Assembly: GCF_018215265.2 (NCBI RefSeq)
Contig: NZ_CP136562.1
Coordinates: 372,001-436,000 of the forward strand
Length of the DNA: 64,000 nucleotides
Reading direction: 5' to 3'
DNA from: Paenarthrobacter sp. GOM3
GTDB lineage: Bacteria; Actinomycetota; Actinomycetes; Actinomycetales; Micrococcaceae
Positions 32,073-41,127 of the stretch are shown piece by piece. Below the pieces are notes generated by a model, which ran no database searches, was not told the origin of the DNA, and saw only the letters and a program-made list of their open reading frames with translations. Within the stretch, counting starts at the first letter, position 1, and each line of letters opens with the position of its first letter. The position numbers were made by a program, and so were the translations under genes.

Positions 32073-34049
32073 CTACTTTTCGCTGGAGTTCAGCGGGGGC
32101 TGTCCAACCAAGGGGATGGTCCCTGTGGCCGTCCCTCCTGGGCAATCCGACTCGGTGCAGCTCTCGGCACACTCATGCTTGGTGACGAGGTCGAATTGGA
32201 CACCGCCGTGTTGCTCCACCCCGGTGCGGATGGCGCGTTCCACCACGGACGTGGCCAAGCGCTTGTGCAGCGACAGGGGATCGCGCCTCAGGTCCTTGGT
32301 CAGCGCGAAACAGAGCAACAGCATGACGATCACGAACGGCAGCGCCGCCACGATGGTGACTCTTTGCAACCCGGCTAAAGCCTCCGATGGTTCGTCACCA
32401 CCGGCCAGGAGCATGACGGCGGCTACAGCACCGGTGAGGCTTCCCCAGAAGATGACGACGGCGCGCCGCGGGTGCTCAGCCCCGTTGGAGCTGAGCGAAC
32501 CCATGACGATTGAGGCCGCGTCGGCTCCGGTGATGAAGAAGATAGCTACGAGCACCATGGCCAGGACAATGACAGCGGCTGTGGCCCATCCGGGCATCCC
32601 AAGGTTCTTGACCAGGTCGAAGAGAGCACCGTCGAAGTTGACGGAGGGGACCCCGTTGGTGGTGGTTACCAGCCCGGGTGTGCCTGCCTTGTCCGCTTCC
32701 TGTTGGACCTGGAAAGCGGCTCCGCCGAAGATGCCGAACCAGATCACGCTGACAACACTGGGGACCAGGAGGACGCCGGTGACGAACTGGCGGATGGTGC
32801 GGCCCCGGCTGATGCGTGCGATGAACAGGCCAACGAACGGCGTCCAGGAGATCCACCAGGCCCAGTAGAAGATGGTCCAGCTGGTCATCCAGCTGCGCAG
32901 TGCATCGTCGCCCACGGCTTCGGTCCGGGATGACATTTCGGCCAGGTCCCGGGCGTAGTCGCCGATGGCGGAGGGAATCAGGTTGAGGATGAAGAGGGTG
33001 GGGCCAGCAATGAAGACAATAAGTGCCAGCACCACGGCCAGCACCATGTTGATGTTGGACAGCCACTGGATTCCGCGGCTGATGCCGGAGACCGCTGATG
33101 CGACGAAACAGAAGGTCAGGATGGCCACGATGACTACCAACACCGGAGTGCCGACCTCGCCCATCCAGCCGTTGGACGTCATGCCGCTGCCGATCTGGAG
33201 GGCGCCGAGGCCGAGGGACGCGGCGGTTCCGAACAGCGTGGCGAAGATAGCCAGGATGTTGATGAACTTGCCAACGGGCCCTTCCACCATCCTGATACCG
33301 AACAGCGACGTGAACGCTGCGGAGACCAGCTGCTTGCGGCCCAGCCGGTACGTACCGTAGGCCATGGCAATGCCGACTACTGCGTACATGGCCCACGGGT
33401 GGAGGGTCCAGTGGAAGATCGAGGTGGCCATGGCGGTCTGGATGGCGGCGGGAGTGCGGCCATCCACGGTTCCGGGCGGGGGCGAGATGTAGTGGTAGAG
33501 CGGCTCGGCGACGCCGTAGAACATGAGGCCGATGCCCATGCCCGCGGCGAACATCATGGCCACCCATGAGACGGTGCGGAATTCCGGCTTCTCGCCGTCC
33601 TTGCCCAGCGGGATGTTGCCGAACTTGCCCAGGGCCAGCCACAGCACGAAGACAACGAACAATGATGCAAGCACCATGAACAGCCAGCCGGTGTATTCCA
33701 TGACCCAGTTCAGGGCGCCCTTGGAAGTTTCCGAAAGGCTGTCGCGCCCCACGAAGCCCCAGACCACGAAGGCGACGGCGATGGCGCCCGTGATTCCGAA
33801 GGTGACTTTGTCGAGGGTAAGTTTCTGGTTCCGGCGGGCCGTAACGGCCTGCTCGGTCTTGGCGTTGCGCAGTTCTACCAGGATCTGTTCGTATTCTTCG
33901 GAATCCGGGAGAGCTGCTGCGCCTCCGTCCTCATCGTTGAGGGCTGTTGCATCGGGGGAGACACTGATCTCCACGTGGACGGGGTTGGGTGCTGCGTTGG
34001 CAGGTAAATCCTCGGGTACTAAGGATTTCGTGTCACTGTTTGTAGCCAT
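32073..34049 (-). CDS. BCCT-family betaine/choline/carnitine transporter
   Basis: Secondary transporter of 658 residues with twelve predicted membrane helices. The family signature is clear: WTIFYWAWWISWTPFVGLFIARISRGRTIRQF, with the Trp-rich substrate box, plus the Gly-rich MMFAAGMGIGLMFYGVAEPL in helix 3. It has a long acidic N-terminus (~100 residues) and a hydrophilic C-terminal tail with Cys residues. I start at the second Met (MATNSDTKSL). With betaine-demethylation genes downstream in the island, glycine betaine or dimethylglycine is the likely substrate. TTGATATATCAA lies ~180 bases upstream. Confidence 0.93.
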   Translation of the reverse strand: MATNSDTKSLVPEDLPANAAPNPVHVEISVSPDATALNDEDGGAAALPDSEEYEQILVELRNAKTEQAVTARRNQKLTLDKVTFGITGAIAVAFVVWGFVGRDSLSETSKGALNWVMEYTGWLFMVLASLFVVFVLWLALGKFGNIPLGKDGEKPEFRTVSWVAMMFAAGMGIGLMFYGVAEPLYHYISPPPGTVDGRTPAAIQTAMATSIFHWTLHPWAMYAVVGIAMAYGTYRLGRKQLVSAAFTSLFGIRMVEGPVGKFINILAIFATLFGTAASLGLGALQIGSGMTSNGWMGEVGTPVLVVIVAILTFCFVASAVSGISRGIQWLSNINMVLAVVLALIVFIAGPTLFILNLIPSAIGDYARDLAEMSSRTEAVGDDALRSWMTSWTIFYWAWWISWTPFVGLFIARISRGRTIRQFVTGVLLVPSVVSVIWFGIFGGAAFQVQQEADKAGTPGLVTTTNGVPSVNFDGALFDLVKNLGMPGWATAAVIVLAMVLVAIFFITGADAASIVMGSLSSNGAEHPRRAVVIFWGSLTGAVAAVMLLAGGDEPSEALAGLQRVTIVAALPFVIVMLLLCFALTKDLRRDPLSLHKRLATSVVERAIRTGVEQHGGVQFDLVTKHECAESCTESDCPGGTATGTIPLVGQPPLNSSEK

Positions 34050-34224
34050 GAGCGGGTCCTTTGCTCGGCGAGTCATGGGCTTTCGGTTATTACTGGTTGG
34101 GGGTGTTGGTGCTGGGACTCAAAGCCCGGCAGGTGTTCCGCAGGAACCAACAACATTCGCGGTATGCAACAGAGTGCGCTCCGTCACACCTCAAAGTCAA
34201 GACTTTTACATCTTTTGTGGCATA

Positions 34225-34236
34225 TTGATATATCAA
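34225..34236. promoter_or_regulatory. Palindrome TTGATATATCAA upstream of the BCCT gene
   Basis: A perfect 12-base palindrome whose core TGATATATCA matches motifs beside the GntR gene at 45358 and 46206. It lies in the 290-base stretch 34050-34342, which otherwise holds no gene, between the transporter start and the SGNH hydrolase end. Probable operator of the GntR/FCD regulator. Confidence 0.65.
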
Positions 34237-34342
34237 TTGGCCATGAGTCGGGCCCTTTGCTTATCATGAGCGGTGTTGCGTACAGAACGTCAGCTAGCGG
34301 ACGTGTAACCCAGGCGGGCGCTGATGGTCAGCCCGGCCTCGC

Positions 34343-35119
34343 CTAGCCCGTGGATGAGACCCGGTGCTGGTCCAGCACCGTCCTAATTTTCTCGGCCAGG
34401 AATTGCTGTCCTCCACTGCTGGGGTGTTCTCCGTCCGGACCTAATAGTGGGGAGTCCGGCCCAGCGACCCATTGCTCCGCGACGGGGTCGATAAATTCGG
34501 CCCCGGCATCGCGGGCTGCTGCCCGTTCCTGATCACGAATAGTGGTGACGTCCGATTCGAGGGCGTCGAAGCCGGTCAGCGGGCCGATCATGATTTGCCT
34601 GGCGTGGGGAGCCAGCGTCGTTATTTCCTCGAGGGCATCTGTAAGAGCGGCGCGTAGCTCTGCGGGGTCTTGGCCTGCGTCGTTGTCCGAACCAAAGAGC
34701 ACAACGACGTCCGTCGATGCGTTAACGGATTCGCTGATCTGTGAGGCAAAGGTGGCGTCTTCCTCACCGAGGGTAAGGTAGCCCGCGCCGTTTTGAGCCT
34801 CATTAGTGATCTTCGCCGGCACGGAGGCTGCATGGAGTTCATGCCGAAGGAGGCGGGGCCAGGCTTCCTCCGGGCTGGTCCCATATCCGGTGCTGAGAGA
34901 ATCACCGATGATGACGATGCGTTCGGGTGCAATCGAGCCGTGAACCGGATGCGCCGCACCCTGGGGTGGTTTCGGTTGTGGAGACTTCAAATCCACGGGA
35001 CTGCTGGCAGCGAGGGCGCAGCCAGCAAGCACGAGGGCGACAGCTAATGCGCATAGGGCGGCCACTGAAGGGCCGGGGACGCGGAAGCCCCGGCTTATCG
35101 AGCCGCGTCGTCGTGTCAT
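34343..35119 (-). CDS. SGNH/GDSL-hydrolase lipoprotein
   Basis: Exported esterase-type hydrolase of 258 residues. A basic N-terminus and hydrophobic stretch end in the lipobox VLAGC (Cys ~34). Block I is IVIIGDSLSTGYGTSPEEAWPRLL with the catalytic Ser, block III is VVLFGSDNDAGQ (Asn), and block V is GPDGEHPSSGGQQFLAEKI with the Asp-x-x-His pair. Substrate unknown; surface polysaccharide or lipid esters are possible. It has no evident link to the betaine genes beyond sharing their strand. Confidence 0.88.
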   Translation of the reverse strand: MTRRRGSISRGFRVPGPSVAALCALAVALVLAGCALAASSPVDLKSPQPKPPQGAAHPVHGSIAPERIVIIGDSLSTGYGTSPEEAWPRLLRHELHAASVPAKITNEAQNGAGYLTLGEEDATFASQISESVNASTDVVVLFGSDNDAGQDPAELRAALTDALEEITTLAPHARQIMIGPLTGFDALESDVTTIRDQERAAARDAGAEFIDPVAEQWVAGPDSPLLGPDGEHPSSGGQQFLAEKIRTVLDQHRVSSTG

Positions 35120-35186
35120 GCCGTTAAGGATAAACGCTTACCCGTCCTTCGGTTCTTGCCGTGATTGCAACACTTAGCCGAGTGCA

Positions 35187-36419
35187 CTATCCCGGCAAGC
35201 GGGTCCACGGCAGGGGAAGGACGGGAACCTGCTCGCCAGCGGCTGCGCCTTCAGGCGGCACCGCCATATACCCATCGGCCCAGGCGAGCCCGCGCATCAT
35301 CCCGGGGCCGGCATGGGCGGCAGGGAACACCAGCCCGTGGACTACGCTGCACGGTATGAGGCGGGTTTTCCCCGGGGTGGGTTCGATGTCGGCGCCGGAG
35401 AGCATGGGTGTGGGCTCTTGGAGGGGCCGGTTTCCCAGGGCAGCGAGCAGCGGTTCACCGAGGGTCATAAGGGCCAACATGGCGGCCAACGGATTTCCCG
35501 GCAGTCCCAGGATGAAGTGTCCGTCCGGTAGCTCCGCCAGCACCGCAGGATGGCCCGGGCGCATGGCAACCCCATCCAGCAGCAGCCGCCCACCAAGCGC
35601 AGCGACGGCAGCACGGAAGTGGTCTGTTCCGGACTTGCCGGTCCCACCAGTGGTGATAGTCACCTCGGCCCGGTGGCGGTCAGCACCGCCGTCGTCACCG
35701 CCAGAGAGCGCCGCCAGCCACTCATCGTAGGAGTCGCCGATCCGCAGCTGCCCTACAGCGACCCCGCCCAGTTGCGGGATGACCGCATCAAGCTGCGGAC
35801 CGAAAGCGTCGCGCACCTGTCCGGGCGCCGGGTCACCGGAGGTCACCACTTCCGAGCCCGTCATGACGACGGCGACCCGCGGCTTGCGCTGCACCTGGAC
35901 GTGATCGTGTCCGGCCACTGCAGCGAGGGCAAGGTGTGCCGGGTTGAGCCGGGTCCCGGCGGGTATGAGGACATCACCAGCGGTGGCCTCTTCGCCGGCC
36001 GGTCGGATGTGCCGGCCGGGGAGAAGCTCATCCGGTTTCGCATGGGGAGTGAGCGAAAGACGCCCGTCTCCGGATATGTGTCCGCTTTCCTTGCGGAGCA
36101 CGCCTGTAGCACCGGCGGGTACCAGTCCTCCGGTTGCGATGACACTGGCTTCACCGGAGGAAAGCCGGCGTCCGGCCATGGTGATGGTCCAGGGGCCTTC
36201 GCCGTTGACTGACCAACCGTCCATGGCGGACGACGCGTAGTGGGGAAGGTCCTGTCGGGCTATGACGTCACGGGCCAGGGTGCATCCGATTGCTGTGCTG
36301 AGTTCGGTCTTCCATGAGGGGAGCGGCGTGGCGCAGCTGAAGGCCAACTGCCGTGCTTCGGCCCATGTTGTGGCGTGGTGCCGCGTGAGGCCGCCTGGTG
36401 AATCCAATGGTGCAAGCAT
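35187..36419 (-). CDS. moeA: Molybdopterin molybdenumtransferase
   Basis: MoeA (410 residues) inserts molybdenum into adenylated molybdopterin in the last step of cofactor synthesis. The N-terminal domain shows LPHYASSAMDGWSV (family consensus P-x-x-x-x-S-A-M-D-G-[YF]), and the central MPT-binding domain holds VVMTGSEVV, TITTGGTGKSGTDHF and GVAMRPGHPA, followed by LGLPGNPLAAMLALMTL. It sits 122 bases after formaldehyde dehydrogenase and near the YdeP-like molybdoenzyme, whose cofactor it may help to mature. A 17-base hairpin separates it from the dehydrogenase gene, so it may have separate transcription. Confidence 0.93.
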   Translation of the reverse strand: MLAPLDSPGGLTRHHATTWAEARQLAFSCATPLPSWKTELSTAIGCTLARDVIARQDLPHYASSAMDGWSVNGEGPWTITMAGRRLSSGEASVIATGGLVPAGATGVLRKESGHISGDGRLSLTPHAKPDELLPGRHIRPAGEEATAGDVLIPAGTRLNPAHLALAAVAGHDHVQVQRKPRVAVVMTGSEVVTSGDPAPGQVRDAFGPQLDAVIPQLGGVAVGQLRIGDSYDEWLAALSGGDDGGADRHRAEVTITTGGTGKSGTDHFRAAVAALGGRLLLDGVAMRPGHPAVLAELPDGHFILGLPGNPLAAMLALMTLGEPLLAALGNRPLQEPTPMLSGADIEPTPGKTRLIPCSVVHGLVFPAAHAGPGMMRGLAWADGYMAVPPEGAAAGEQVPVLPLPWTRLPG

Positions 36420-36455
36420 GGCTGTCCGATTCCTGGGTGCGTTCCTGATGGGGCA

Positions 36456-36514
36456 CGGATGCCGGGGACGGCTCGGCCTTCCCGTAATTACTGCCGCGCC
36501 GTCCCCGGCATCCG
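36456..36514 (-). terminator. Long hairpin between formaldehyde dehydrogenase and moeA
   Basis: A 17-base perfect stem (CGGATGCCGGGGACGGC and its complement) with a 25-base loop. There is no T-run after it in either direction, so it may act as an RNA-stability or attenuator element instead of a classical terminator. Confidence 0.6.
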
Positions 36515-36541
36515 TTGAGTGCGTACTTAACCTTGGCGTAC

Positions 36542-37759
36542 TTAGTTCTTTACGTAGCCGTTGGGGTTGAGTACGAACTTTGTTGCCGCTCCGGCGTCGA
36601 ATTCGGCATAGCCGCGCGGCGCGTCCTCGAGAGGGATGGCCGTGGCGTTGACTGCCTTGGCGATCTGGACCTTGTCATGAAGGATGGCCATCATGAGTTG
36701 ACGGTTGTACTTCATGACTGGGCATTGCCCGGTGGTGAAGGACAGGGACTTGGCCCAACCGGTGCCCAGGGACAGCGAGAGCGAACCGTGCTTGGCTGCC
36801 TCATCGATTCCGCCCGGATCGCCGGTGACGTAGAGGCCGGGGATGCCCAATGACCCTCCGGCCGCCGTGATGTCCATCAGCGAGTTCAGCACGGTGGCCG
36901 GTGCCTCATGCGATGCGTCCTTGCCGTGTCCGCGGGCCTCGAAGCCCACAGCGTCCACGCCGCAGTCGACTTCCGGCACGCCGAGGAGCTGTTCAATCTG
37001 GTCCTTGGGGTCGCCCTTGGATACGTTGACGGTTTCGCAGCCGAAGGAGCGCGCTTGTGCGAGGCGGTCTTCGTTCATGTCACCCACAATGACGACGGCG
37101 GCCCCCAGCAGTTGCGCGCCGACGGCGGCGGCGATTCCCACGGGTCCGGCCCCGGCGACGTACACAGTGGAACCGACGCCCACGCCGGCAGTGACGGCAC
37201 CGTGGAAGCCGGTGGGGAAAATGTCCGAGAGCATGGTGAGGTCCATGATCTTTTCCAGGGCCTGGTCACGGTCGGGGAAGCGCAGCAGGTTCCAGTCAGC
37301 GTAGGGGACCAGTACGAACTCGGCCTGTCCACCCACCCAGCCACCCATGTCCACGTAGCCGTAGGCGCTGCCTGGGCGGTCCGGGTTGACGTTGAGGCAG
37401 ATCCCGGTCTTTTGTTCCTTGCAGTTCCGGCAGCGGCCACAGGAAATGTTGAACGGCACCGAGACGATGTCGCCCACCTTGATGAACTCGACGTCGGGAC
37501 CCACCTCCACCACTTCGCCCGTGATTTCGTGGCCAAGGACCAGGTCTTTCGGCGCGGTGGTGCGGCCTCGGACCATGTGCTGGTCCGAGCCGCAGATGTT
37601 GGTGGTCACGGTGCGCAGGATGACGCCGTGGGGTACCTTTCGGCCGACGTTGGCCGGATTGACCCCTGGCCCGTCCTTGAGTTCGAACGTGGGGTACTCG
37701 GTATTGATGATTTCTACGACACCGGGTTCCTTGTAGGCGACTGCTCTGTTTCCTGACAT
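36542..37759 (-). CDS. fdhA: Glutathione-independent formaldehyde dehydrogenase
   Basis: Zinc-dependent medium-chain dehydrogenase of 405 residues that oxidises formaldehyde to formate with tightly bound NAD. The catalytic-zinc Cys is in TNICGSDQHMVRGR, with the His in LGHEITGEVVEVG. The structural-zinc Cys set is CGRCRNCKEQKTGIC. The long MSDIFPTGFHGAV and GWVGGQAEF stretches match Pseudomonas FdhA. I use the inner ATG (MSGNRAVAYKEPG); 40 extra codons upstream look non-conserved. Formaldehyde arises from betaine and dimethylglycine demethylation, so its place in this island is logical. Confidence 0.95.
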   Translation of the reverse strand: MSGNRAVAYKEPGVVEIINTEYPTFELKDGPGVNPANVGRKVPHGVILRTVTTNICGSDQHMVRGRTTAPKDLVLGHEITGEVVEVGPDVEFIKVGDIVSVPFNISCGRCRNCKEQKTGICLNVNPDRPGSAYGYVDMGGWVGGQAEFVLVPYADWNLLRFPDRDQALEKIMDLTMLSDIFPTGFHGAVTAGVGVGSTVYVAGAGPVGIAAAVGAQLLGAAVVIVGDMNEDRLAQARSFGCETVNVSKGDPKDQIEQLLGVPEVDCGVDAVGFEARGHGKDASHEAPATVLNSLMDITAAGGSLGIPGLYVTGDPGGIDEAAKHGSLSLSLGTGWAKSLSFTTGQCPVMKYNRQLMMAILHDKVQIAKAVNATAIPLEDAPRGYAEFDAGAATKFVLNPNGYVKN

Positions 37760-37803
37760 GACACTCCTTAGGGTGTTTGGTGGTGCGGAAATGTGGGGCC
37801 GGC

Positions 37804-37882
37804 CAGTTGCCCGAAAGCGGTGCTCCGATGAGGAAATACCTCCCCAGGTTTCAGGCATCGAAGCACCTTTTACGGGCAACTG
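37804..37882 (-). terminator. Large imperfect hairpin between the YdeP-like and formaldehyde dehydrogenase genes
   Basis: CAGTTGCCCG...GGTGCT.CGATG pairs with CATCG.AGCACC...CGGGCAACTG: 21 of 27 positions pair across a 25-base loop. It lies just after the stop of the molybdoenzyme gene on the minus strand. T-rich sequence is lacking. Confidence 0.55.
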
Positions 37883-37901
37883 ATCAGCTGTCTTTCTGGG
37901 C

Positions 37902-40232
37902 TCATAGGCTGGCGGTGGGCCGTTCCAGTCTGATGATCACGGACTTGGACGTCGGTGTTCCGCTGGTGTCTGCGACGGAGTCCAGCGGTACAAGGACGTT
38001 GGTTTCGGGGTAGTAGGCCGCCGCGCAGCCTTTAGGGGTGGAGTAGGCAACGATCCTGAAGTTCTCCGCAATTCGGTCGGTGCCTTGGAACTCCGACACC
38101 AGGTTGACCATGTCCCCGTCCGCGAAACCGAGTTCGTGGATGTCGTCGGCGTTGATCAGGACCACGCGTCTGCCGCCGTGAATGCCGCGGTAACGGTCAT
38201 CCTTGCCGTAGATGGTGGTGTTGTACTGGTCGTGTGAACGGAGGGTCTGAAGTACCAGCCGGCCGGCCGGGATCTTGATGTATTCCAGTTCGTTACCCGT
38301 GAAGTGCGCTTTTCCGGACACGGTGTCGAACTTTCTGGCGTCGCGCGGCGGGTGCGGAAGGACAAAACCTCCGGGATGCTGGATGCGGTCTTCGAAATCC
38401 TTGAAACCGTCAAAAACTGCCTCGATGTGCTGGCGGATGAGGGTGTAGTCGTCCCGCATGGACAGCCAGGCTGCCCTGGGGGTGTTGGGCCTGCGCACGC
38501 TGTCATCGGTGAAAAGCCTGTGGGCGAGGTTGCAGACGATTGCCACTTCGGAATGCAGGTGCTCACTGGCCGGCTTGAGCCGTCCCCGCGATGCGTGGAC
38601 CGCGCTCATGGAGTCCTCCACGGTGACGCGTTGGTCGCCGGTCAGTTGGGTGTCCTTCTCGGTCCGTCCAAGGGTGGGCAGGATCAGTGCCCGTTGTCCC
38701 GTGGACAGGTGGGAGTGGTTCAGCTTGGTGGAGATCTGGATGGTCAACCGTGTGTTGGCCAGTGCTTGTTCGGTGACATCCGAGTCGGGGGCCGCCCGGA
38801 CGAAGTTCCCGCCCATTCCCATGAAAACCCGTACCTTGCCGTCACGCATGGCCCGGATCGCTGCCACGGTGTCGTAGCCGTGTTCCCTGGGGGAGCGGAA
38901 TTCGAATTCGTGGTCCAGCCGGTCGTGGAACGCCTCCGGCATCTTTTCGAAAATTCCCATGGTGCGGTCGCCCTGGACGTTGGAGTGGCCACGCACCGGG
39001 CAAACCCCTGCCCCGGGTTTGCCGATGTTGCCTTGGAGGAGCAGGACGTTGACTACGTCGCGGAGGGTGGGAACGGAGTGTTTGTGTTGCGTGAGGCCCA
39101 TGGCCCAGCACACGATCGTGGCATTTGAGGCGAGCAGCCGTTCCCCGGTGGAATGGATCTGTTCCAGCGTGAGGCCGGTTGCCTCCACGATGTCCTCCCA
39201 CTCCACTTTCTCCAGGTAGCGCAGGTAGTCGTCGATTCCCACGGTGTGGTTGGTGATGAATTCGTGGTCCAGGACGGTTTGCATTCCGGGAGTTTTCCGC
39301 CCGGCCGCTTCGGCCTCCAGCAGGTATTTGCCCAGGCCCTGGAAGAGGGCCTGGTCTCCGCCGGCGCGGATCTGCAGGAAATCGTCCGTCAGCTGCCTTC
39401 CTACCACCATCCCGGCGACGTGCTGCGGATTCTCGAAGTGCAGGAGCCCGGCTTCGGGGAGGGGATTGACGGACACGATCACCGCGCCGTTCTTCTTGGC
39501 CTTTTCCAGGGCACTGAGCATGCGGGGGTGGTTGGTGCCCGGATTCTGGCCCGCAACGAAGATCAATGACGCCGTTTCCAGGTCTGTCAGGCTGACGGAG
39601 CCCTTCCCGATGCCAATCGTTTCGACAAGGGCTGAACCGGAGGATTCGTGGCACATGTTGGAACAGTCAGGGAGGTTGTTGGTGCCAAGGCCCCGCACCA
39701 GGAGCTGATACACGAAAGCTGCCTCGTTCGAGGTCCTGCCGGAGGTATAAAACACGGCTTGGTCCGGATGGTCCATGCCTCGAAGCTCCTCGGCCATGAG
39801 GTCGTAGGCTTCGTCCCACCCGATGGGACGGTAGTGGGTGGCGCCCTCATCAAGGAACATGGGATGGGTGAGCCGGCCTTGCTGGCCCAGCCAGAAGTCA
39901 TCGCGGGTTTTCAGCTCAGCCACCGAGTGCTGCGCGAAGAATTCGGGAGTGACCCGGCGTCGGGTGGCTTCCTCGGCGACGGCCTTGGCGCCGTTCTCGC
40001 AGAATTCCGCCGCGTTGCGCTTTTCGTGTTCGGGCCAGGCGCAGCCCATGCAGTCGAATCCATCGAGCTGGTTGACCGCCAACAAGGTCTGGACGCTGCG
40101 GACGGGACCCATCTGTTCCAGCGAGATCTTCAGGGCATTGGCCACGGCGGGGATGCCCACAGCCTTGGTCTTGGGTTTGGTGACTGTCAGCTTTGACTCG
40201 TCAATGTTCTCGCGTGGAGCTTTGGAATGCAT
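37902..40232 (-). CDS. FdhF/YdeP-family molybdopterin oxidoreductase
   Basis: A 776-residue molybdoenzyme related to formate dehydrogenase alpha subunits but of the YdeP branch. The N-terminal Cys motif is FDCMGCAWPEHEKR, with a further Cys in AAEFCENGAKAV. The MGD-binding domains include FYTSGRTSNEAAFVYQLLVRGLGTNN, FVAGQNPGTNHPRML, CPVRGHSNVQGDRTMG and the C-terminal barrel PAGRLVLQTLRSHDQYNTTIYG. Its gene is 10 bases after FolD-like in the same operon. A formate-oxidising role would complete methyl-group oxidation, but YdeP proteins have no settled reaction. Confidence 0.88.
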   Translation of the reverse strand: MHSKAPRENIDESKLTVTKPKTKAVGIPAVANALKISLEQMGPVRSVQTLLAVNQLDGFDCMGCAWPEHEKRNAAEFCENGAKAVAEEATRRRVTPEFFAQHSVAELKTRDDFWLGQQGRLTHPMFLDEGATHYRPIGWDEAYDLMAEELRGMDHPDQAVFYTSGRTSNEAAFVYQLLVRGLGTNNLPDCSNMCHESSGSALVETIGIGKGSVSLTDLETASLIFVAGQNPGTNHPRMLSALEKAKKNGAVIVSVNPLPEAGLLHFENPQHVAGMVVGRQLTDDFLQIRAGGDQALFQGLGKYLLEAEAAGRKTPGMQTVLDHEFITNHTVGIDDYLRYLEKVEWEDIVEATGLTLEQIHSTGERLLASNATIVCWAMGLTQHKHSVPTLRDVVNVLLLQGNIGKPGAGVCPVRGHSNVQGDRTMGIFEKMPEAFHDRLDHEFEFRSPREHGYDTVAAIRAMRDGKVRVFMGMGGNFVRAAPDSDVTEQALANTRLTIQISTKLNHSHLSTGQRALILPTLGRTEKDTQLTGDQRVTVEDSMSAVHASRGRLKPASEHLHSEVAIVCNLAHRLFTDDSVRRPNTPRAAWLSMRDDYTLIRQHIEAVFDGFKDFEDRIQHPGGFVLPHPPRDARKFDTVSGKAHFTGNELEYIKIPAGRLVLQTLRSHDQYNTTIYGKDDRYRGIHGGRRVVLINADDIHELGFADGDMVNLVSEFQGTDRIAENFRIVAYSTPKGCAAAYYPETNVLVPLDSVADTSGTPTSKSVIIRLERPTASL

Positions 40233-40242
40233 GGAAACCCCT

Positions 40243-41127
40243 TCAGATCCGGGAAGTGGAAGCAGTGAGCAGAGTGGTCCGGGACTGCTGCCGCGCGGCT
40301 TCCACGGTGTGCAGCAGCAGGAGCGCAGTGGTCACTGATCCGACGCCGCCCGGAACCGGACTCAACCCGGCGGCAACGCCGGTGACGCTGGCCTCGTCAA
40401 CATCCCCTACAAGGGAACCGTCGGGCAGGACATTGGTGCCGACGTCGATCACCACCGCCTCCGGCGAGATGTGGCTGCCCTTCAGCAACCCGGTCCGCCC
40501 GGCGGCAACAACCACGACGTCGGCTGGCCGGGTGTAGCGTTCCAGCGGTCCGGATTTGGAGTGGCAGATGGTGACGGTCGCGTCCCGTTCGAGGAGCAGC
40601 AGGGACAGCGGCTTGCCCACTACGGCGGAACGCCCGACGACGGCCACGCTTCTTCCAGCGACGGGAACCTCGTAGTGGTCCAAAAGTTCAACAACGGCGC
40701 GTGCCGTGGCCGGAGCGAACGCGGGCTGGCCGACAGCCAGGCGTCCGAGACTGAGGGGATTGGCGCCGTCGATGTCCTTATCCGGAGCTATGAGGCCCAC
40801 CAGCGCGTCAGCCCGGACGCTGGCAGGCAGCGGCGTCTGGAGGATGATGCCGTTGACGGAAGGTTCAGCGCTCAGGTCCCTCAACACCCCGGCGAGTGCT
40901 TCTTCGGTGGCGTCGTGTCCAAGGTCGACGATCCGGCAGTCGATTCCTGCGCGTTCGGCTGAACGCTCGATGGAACGGACATACCAATGTGTGGACTCGT
41001 CCTCCGTTGCCACCACCACGGCCAGGACGGGTCGGAGGCCACTGGCCTCAAGGAGGCGGGCTTCGTCCTGTGCCCGCTGCTGGATGAGGCCGGCGAGCCT
41101 CTTGCCGGACAGTACTGAGGTGTTCAA
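40243..41127 (-). CDS. folD: FolD-like methylenetetrahydrofolate dehydrogenase lacking the catalytic lysine
   Basis: A 294-residue FolD homologue, normally a bifunctional 5,10-methylene-THF dehydrogenase/5,10-methenyl-THF cyclohydrolase. Substrate motifs PDKDIDG and LQTPLP, the cofactor loop GRSAVVGKPLSLLLL and C-terminal SPVPGGVGSVTTALLLLHT are intact. The active-site Tyr-x-x-x-Lys motif reads YVRSI here: the Lys required for cyclohydrolase activity is Ile. This predicts a dehydrogenase-only enzyme, and the adjacent FTCD_C gene, overlapping by four bases, would supply cyclohydrolase. It belongs to the dimethylglycine oxidase operon. Confidence 0.9.
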   Translation of the reverse strand: MNTSVLSGKRLAGLIQQRAQDEARLLEASGLRPVLAVVVATEDESTHWYVRSIERSAERAGIDCRIVDLGHDATEEALAGVLRDLSAEPSVNGIILQTPLPASVRADALVGLIAPDKDIDGANPLSLGRLAVGQPAFAPATARAVVELLDHYEVPVAGRSVAVVGRSAVVGKPLSLLLLERDATVTICHSKSGPLERYTRPADVVVVAAGRTGLLKGSHISPEAVVIDVGTNVLPDGSLVGDVDEASVTGVAAGLSPVPGGVGSVTTALLLLHTVEAARQQSRTTLLTASTSRI

